Assembly (NCBI GenBank): GCA_945871875.1
Contig: CAMBYC010000001.1
Span: forward strand, 71,202 to 107,946
Direction: 5' to 3'
Source: Sphingobacterium thalpophilum
Lineage (GTDB): Bacteria; Bacteroidota; Bacteroidia; Chitinophagales; Chitinophagaceae
Length of the DNA: 36,745 nt
Shown: in pieces, positions 33,886 to 36,745 of the stretch
How positions within the stretch are numbered: the first letter of the stretch is position 1
Layout of the letters: every line of letters starts with the position of its first letter
The notes under the pieces: generated by a model
The model's database searches: none
What the model saw: only the letters and a program-made list of their open reading frames with translations
Told to the model about the DNA's origin: nothing
Program-made: the position numbers and the translations under genes

Positions 33886-36321
33886 ATGAGAATGTTGTTT
33901 TTGACAATATCCGTTGCAGTAACTATAGCTTTGATTGTAATTCTTGATTCTAAAAAGGTTTTGCCTGCCCCTCTTGGAAAATTATTGAGTCCACAAGAAG
34001 GATTATGGCAAAATGCAGAGCCTAAGGATAGTGATTTTGGAGGAAATTTAAAATTTCCAGCGTTAAAAGGAAAAGGTGATGTGTATTTTGATGAGCGCTT
34101 AGTACCCCATATTTTTGCAAAAGATGATAATGATGCCTATTTTATTCAAGGTTATTTACATGCCAGTTTTAGGTTGTGGCAAATGGAATTTCAAACTTAT
34201 GCCGCAGCCGGCAGAGTTAGTGAAATTGTTGGTGAGAAAGGTCTAAATTATGATAGAACCATGCGAAGAATGGGAATGGTTTATGGTGCTGAACGTGCTT
34301 TAGCAATGATGGAGGAAGATGTCACTACAAAAGCATCTATGGATGCTTACACAGCAGGTGTGAATGCATATATCGCCACCGTAAATTCCTCAAACTTGCC
34401 AGTTGAATACAAGCTTTTAGGATACACTCCTGAAAAATGGACAAACCTTAAATCTGCTCTTTTTTATAAAGCTATGACAAACGACTTAGCCGGTTTTGAT
34501 ACAGATTTTGAATTTACCAATGCATTGAGATTGCTTGGAGAAGAAAAATTCAAAATTTTGTACCCTGATGTTCAAGATTCTTTATCACCAATTATTCCAA
34601 AAGGCACACAATTTTACTCAAATACTACAATTCCTGTAGCGCCATCAAATGCTGATTCCGTTTATTTTCATAGAAAAGATTCCATTTGGTATACCCAAGA
34701 GTTTAAACCTAATCCTTCAAACGGAAGCAACAATTGGGCTTTAAGTGGTTCTAAAACAAAATCTGGCAAGCCCATTTTGTGTAACGATCCGCATCTAAGT
34801 ATAACTCTACCCTCAATTTGGTATGAAATGCAAATCAATACCCCCAATTTTAATGTTTATGGTGTAAGCTTCCCAGGGATTTTAGGGGTCATGATTGGAT
34901 TTAATGACAATATCGCATTTGGATTTACCAATGCCGGAAGAGATATGAAAGATTATTATGAAATAACTTTTAGAGACAAATCAAGATTGTCTTATTGGTT
35001 CAATAATCAATGGAAAAATTCAAATATTAGAATCGAACATATAGCAATAAAAGATCAAAATGAAGTGTTAGATACAGTTTCTTATACCGTTTTTGGTCCT
35101 GTAATGTATGATGAAAGTTTCCCTGATAAATTAAAAACAAAAAAAGCTTATGCATTAAGATGGATAGCACATGATCCTTCTAATGCATTGAAAATGTGGT
35201 ATTTGTTGAATAGGGCAAAAACATATAATGATTATCTAGAAGCTATAAAATATTTTAATGCTCCAGCACAAAATATGCTTTTTGCATCAAAAGATGGTGA
35301 TATTGCATTGTGGCAACAAGGTACCTTCCCCTTAAGATGGCAAGATCAAGGAAAATTTGTTATGCCAGGATCGGATAGTTCTTATATGTGGCAAGGTTTT
35401 ATACCACAACAAGATAATCCCCATATAATCAATCCTATTCAAGGTTATATTAGTAGTGCAAATCAACGTCCAGTTGATTCTACTTATCCATATTTTATTC
35501 CTGGCAGATATGATATGTACCGAGGAATTAGCATCAATAGAAGATTATCTTCAATCACAGATGCAACGCCTGATGATATGAAAAAACTTCAAAATGATAC
35601 TTATAATGTATTGGCAGAAACAGCTGTACCCATATTGTTAAAGAATGTAAATCTTTTATTATTAAATGCAGATGAAAAAAAATATGTTAAAATGCTCAGC
35701 AATTGGAACTTTTATAGCGATATAAACGAAAAAGGTCCAACCATTTTTGCACATTGGTTAGATTCATTGCGTCAATATGTATTTCAAGATGATTTGATGA
35801 AAAATGATTTGCCAATAAGTTTGCCCGTAAGATATACATTGGTAGAAAACTTATTAAAAGATTCAGCATTTTCTTTTATTGACAATAGCAATACAACTAA
35901 AGTTGAAACACTTTCAGATGCAGTTACTATTTCATTAAAAAAATGTACAAAGCAACTTGTACAATTGGAAAAAGAGAATAAGCTTACTTGGGGTAATTAT
36001 AAAAACACCACATTGTATCATCTTTTAAGAACTGCTACTATGCCATTTGCCAAAGAGCATTTGCCAGTAGGAGGGGGCGAAAATATAATTAATGCCACCA
36101 CCCACGATCATGGACCAAGCTGGAAAATGATAGTACAATTAACTACCCCTACTGAAGCTTACGGAGTTTTTCCTGGAGGACAAAGTGGTAATCCCGGTAG
36201 TAAATATTATGATAATTTCGCTTCAACTTGGGCTGCAGGGAAATATTATAAATTATGGATGATGCAACCCTCTGAAGTAAAAGACAAAAGAATTCAATCA
36301 ACACTACATTTTAGTAAATAA
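33886..36321 (+). CDS. Penicillin acylase-family Ntn hydrolase
   Basis: This exported or membrane-anchored N-terminal-nucleophile amidase has 811 residues. An N-terminal hydrophobic segment (about 3-20) is followed by the alpha-chain region with YFIQGYLHASFRLWQME. A linker of about 40 residues precedes the self-cleavage site at Gly280-Ser281 in NGSNNWALSG, where Ser281 becomes the nucleophile of the beta chain. ILCNDPHLSITLPSIWYEM and GFNDNIAFGFTNAG follow as in penicillin G and acyl-homoserine-lactone acylases. Substrates of this family range from beta-lactams to acylated signal molecules, and this one is undefined. It is followed 13 bases later by a small membrane-protein gene. Confidence 0.92.
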   Translation: MRMLFLTISVAVTIALIVILDSKKVLPAPLGKLLSPQEGLWQNAEPKDSDFGGNLKFPALKGKGDVYFDERLVPHIFAKDDNDAYFIQGYLHASFRLWQMEFQTYAAAGRVSEIVGEKGLNYDRTMRRMGMVYGAERALAMMEEDVTTKASMDAYTAGVNAYIATVNSSNLPVEYKLLGYTPEKWTNLKSALFYKAMTNDLAGFDTDFEFTNALRLLGEEKFKILYPDVQDSLSPIIPKGTQFYSNTTIPVAPSNADSVYFHRKDSIWYTQEFKPNPSNGSNNWALSGSKTKSGKPILCNDPHLSITLPSIWYEMQINTPNFNVYGVSFPGILGVMIGFNDNIAFGFTNAGRDMKDYYEITFRDKSRLSYWFNNQWKNSNIRIEHIAIKDQNEVLDTVSYTVFGPVMYDESFPDKLKTKKAYALRWIAHDPSNALKMWYLLNRAKTYNDYLEAIKYFNAPAQNMLFASKDGDIALWQQGTFPLRWQDQGKFVMPGSDSSYMWQGFIPQQDNPHIINPIQGYISSANQRPVDSTYPYFIPGRYDMYRGISINRRLSSITDATPDDMKKLQNDTYNVLAETAVPILLKNVNLLLLNADEKKYVKMLSNWNFYSDINEKGPTIFAHWLDSLRQYVFQDDLMKNDLPISLPVRYTLVENLLKDSAFSFIDNSNTTKVETLSDAVTISLKKCTKQLVQLEKENKLTWGNYKNTTLYHLLRTATMPFAKEHLPVGGGENIINATTHDHGPSWKMIVQLTTPTEAYGVFPGGQSGNPGSKYYDNFASTWAAGKYYKLWMMQPSEVKDKRIQSTLHFSK

Positions 36322-36334
36322 TACATTATTTGTT

Positions 36335-36685
36335 ATGAAATTTTTAGCAAGTACAATTAGTATCGCATTGTTGGCTTTTAGTTTAGGACTTTTTTTACCT
36401 TGGTGGAGTATTGCAATCTCAGCTTTTTTAGTTCCTGCTTTTATTAAACTAACACCTTGGAAAGCATTTTTATCAGGGTTTTTAGCGTTGTTTTTCTTTT
36501 GGGGAGTTATGACATATACAATAAGTTTTAGAAACGATTTTTTGTTTACGCACAAAATATCTTTGCTAATTTTAAAAGCTGATAATCCAATATTATTAAT
36601 AATCTTAACAGCTTTTATAGGAGCATTAGTAGCTGGTTTTGCTTCTTTAAGTGGAAGTTTAACCAAGCGAGTTTTTACAAATTAG
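36335..36685 (+). CDS. Small integral membrane protein, unknown function
   Basis: This 116-residue, strongly hydrophobic protein has about four membrane helices: ISIALLAFSLGLFLPWW, ISAFLVPAF with charged gaps around it, GFLALFFFWGVMTY, and a C-terminal ILLIILTAFIGALVAGFASL. I do not recognise the family. It lies 13 bases after the acylase gene and probably shares its transcript. The opposite-strand frame at the same place is a shadow; codon pattern and helix spacing favour the plus strand. Confidence 0.7.
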   Translation: MKFLASTISIALLAFSLGLFLPWWSIAISAFLVPAFIKLTPWKAFLSGFLALFFFWGVMTYTISFRNDFLFTHKISLLILKADNPILLIILTAFIGALVAGFASLSGSLTKRVFTN

Positions 36686-36745
36686 GTTTTGTATATTAGT
36701 ACTTTAAAGGGATTTTGCTCGGCATGCAACCGAGATTTATAGAAG

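Noticed and set aside
36304-36666. 120-codon minus-strand frame opposite the last membrane-protein gene.
   Set aside because: Lys/Asn-rich with no family resemblance; the plus-strand frame has clear membrane helices and operon-like spacing.
36718-36734. Short hairpin CTCGG / CCGAG near the window's right edge.
   Set aside because: It has only a 5-bp stem and no T-tract, and the window ends 11 bases later, so no function can be supported.

Overview
The window is AT-rich chromosomal DNA of a Bacteroidota bacterium, most likely a Chitinophagaceae-type member. The evidence is a SusC/SusD pair, Bacteroidota-restricted families (DUF4270, GSCFA, the short glycogen-synthase-like protein next to panC), few Shine-Dalgarno sequences and several TAnnTTTG-type -7 boxes. 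The genus is an inference. I saw no rRNA, tRNA, CRISPR array, insertion sequence or origin.

Region 1 (about 1-16,330) is a polysaccharide utilisation locus (PUL) on the plus strand: susC, susD, a strong terminator, a GH92 alpha-mannosidase, a LacI-type regulator, a formylglycine sulfatase, a decayed secreted-protein gene, a GH2 enzyme resembling endo-beta-mannosidase, and a GH3 enzyme with a PA14 insert that overlaps the GH2 stop codon by 4 bases. Its left edge is a truncated C-terminal piece of a GH105-type protein on the minus strand. A perfect 18-bp palindrome of LacI-operator form lies upstream of susC and is the best candidate site for the regulator encoded inside the locus. The gene set points to a mannose-containing, possibly sulfated glycan: SusCD would bind and import it, the sulfatase would unmask it, GH92 would trim alpha-mannose, GH2 would cut the beta-mannosyl core and GH3 would remove beta-linked sugars. 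The exact substrate cannot be fixed from sequence.

Region 2 (16,335-26,551, minus strand) is mostly core metabolism. It holds a secreted subtilisin with a long insertion followed by a DinB-fold protein, then the run ppk1 - ppx - panB - ALDH7-type aldehyde dehydrogenase. Upstream of these are an ADP-heptose adenylyltransferase, an overlapping flippase-like membrane protein, and panC.

Region 3 (26,647-36,745, mostly plus strand) holds a catalytically doubtful glycogen-synthase N-domain protein, a DUF4270 lipoprotein and metK with a clear terminator. These are followed by a Nudix hydrolase overlapping rlmB, a minus-strand NAD-dependent epimerase, a GSCFA protein, a penicillin-acylase-family protein and a small membrane protein. 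The longest stretch without an intact gene is 281 bases (10,727-11,007), and it contains the decayed gene. The most interesting part is the LacI-controlled mannan/glycoprotein-type PUL with its operator, internal terminator and two gene remnants.
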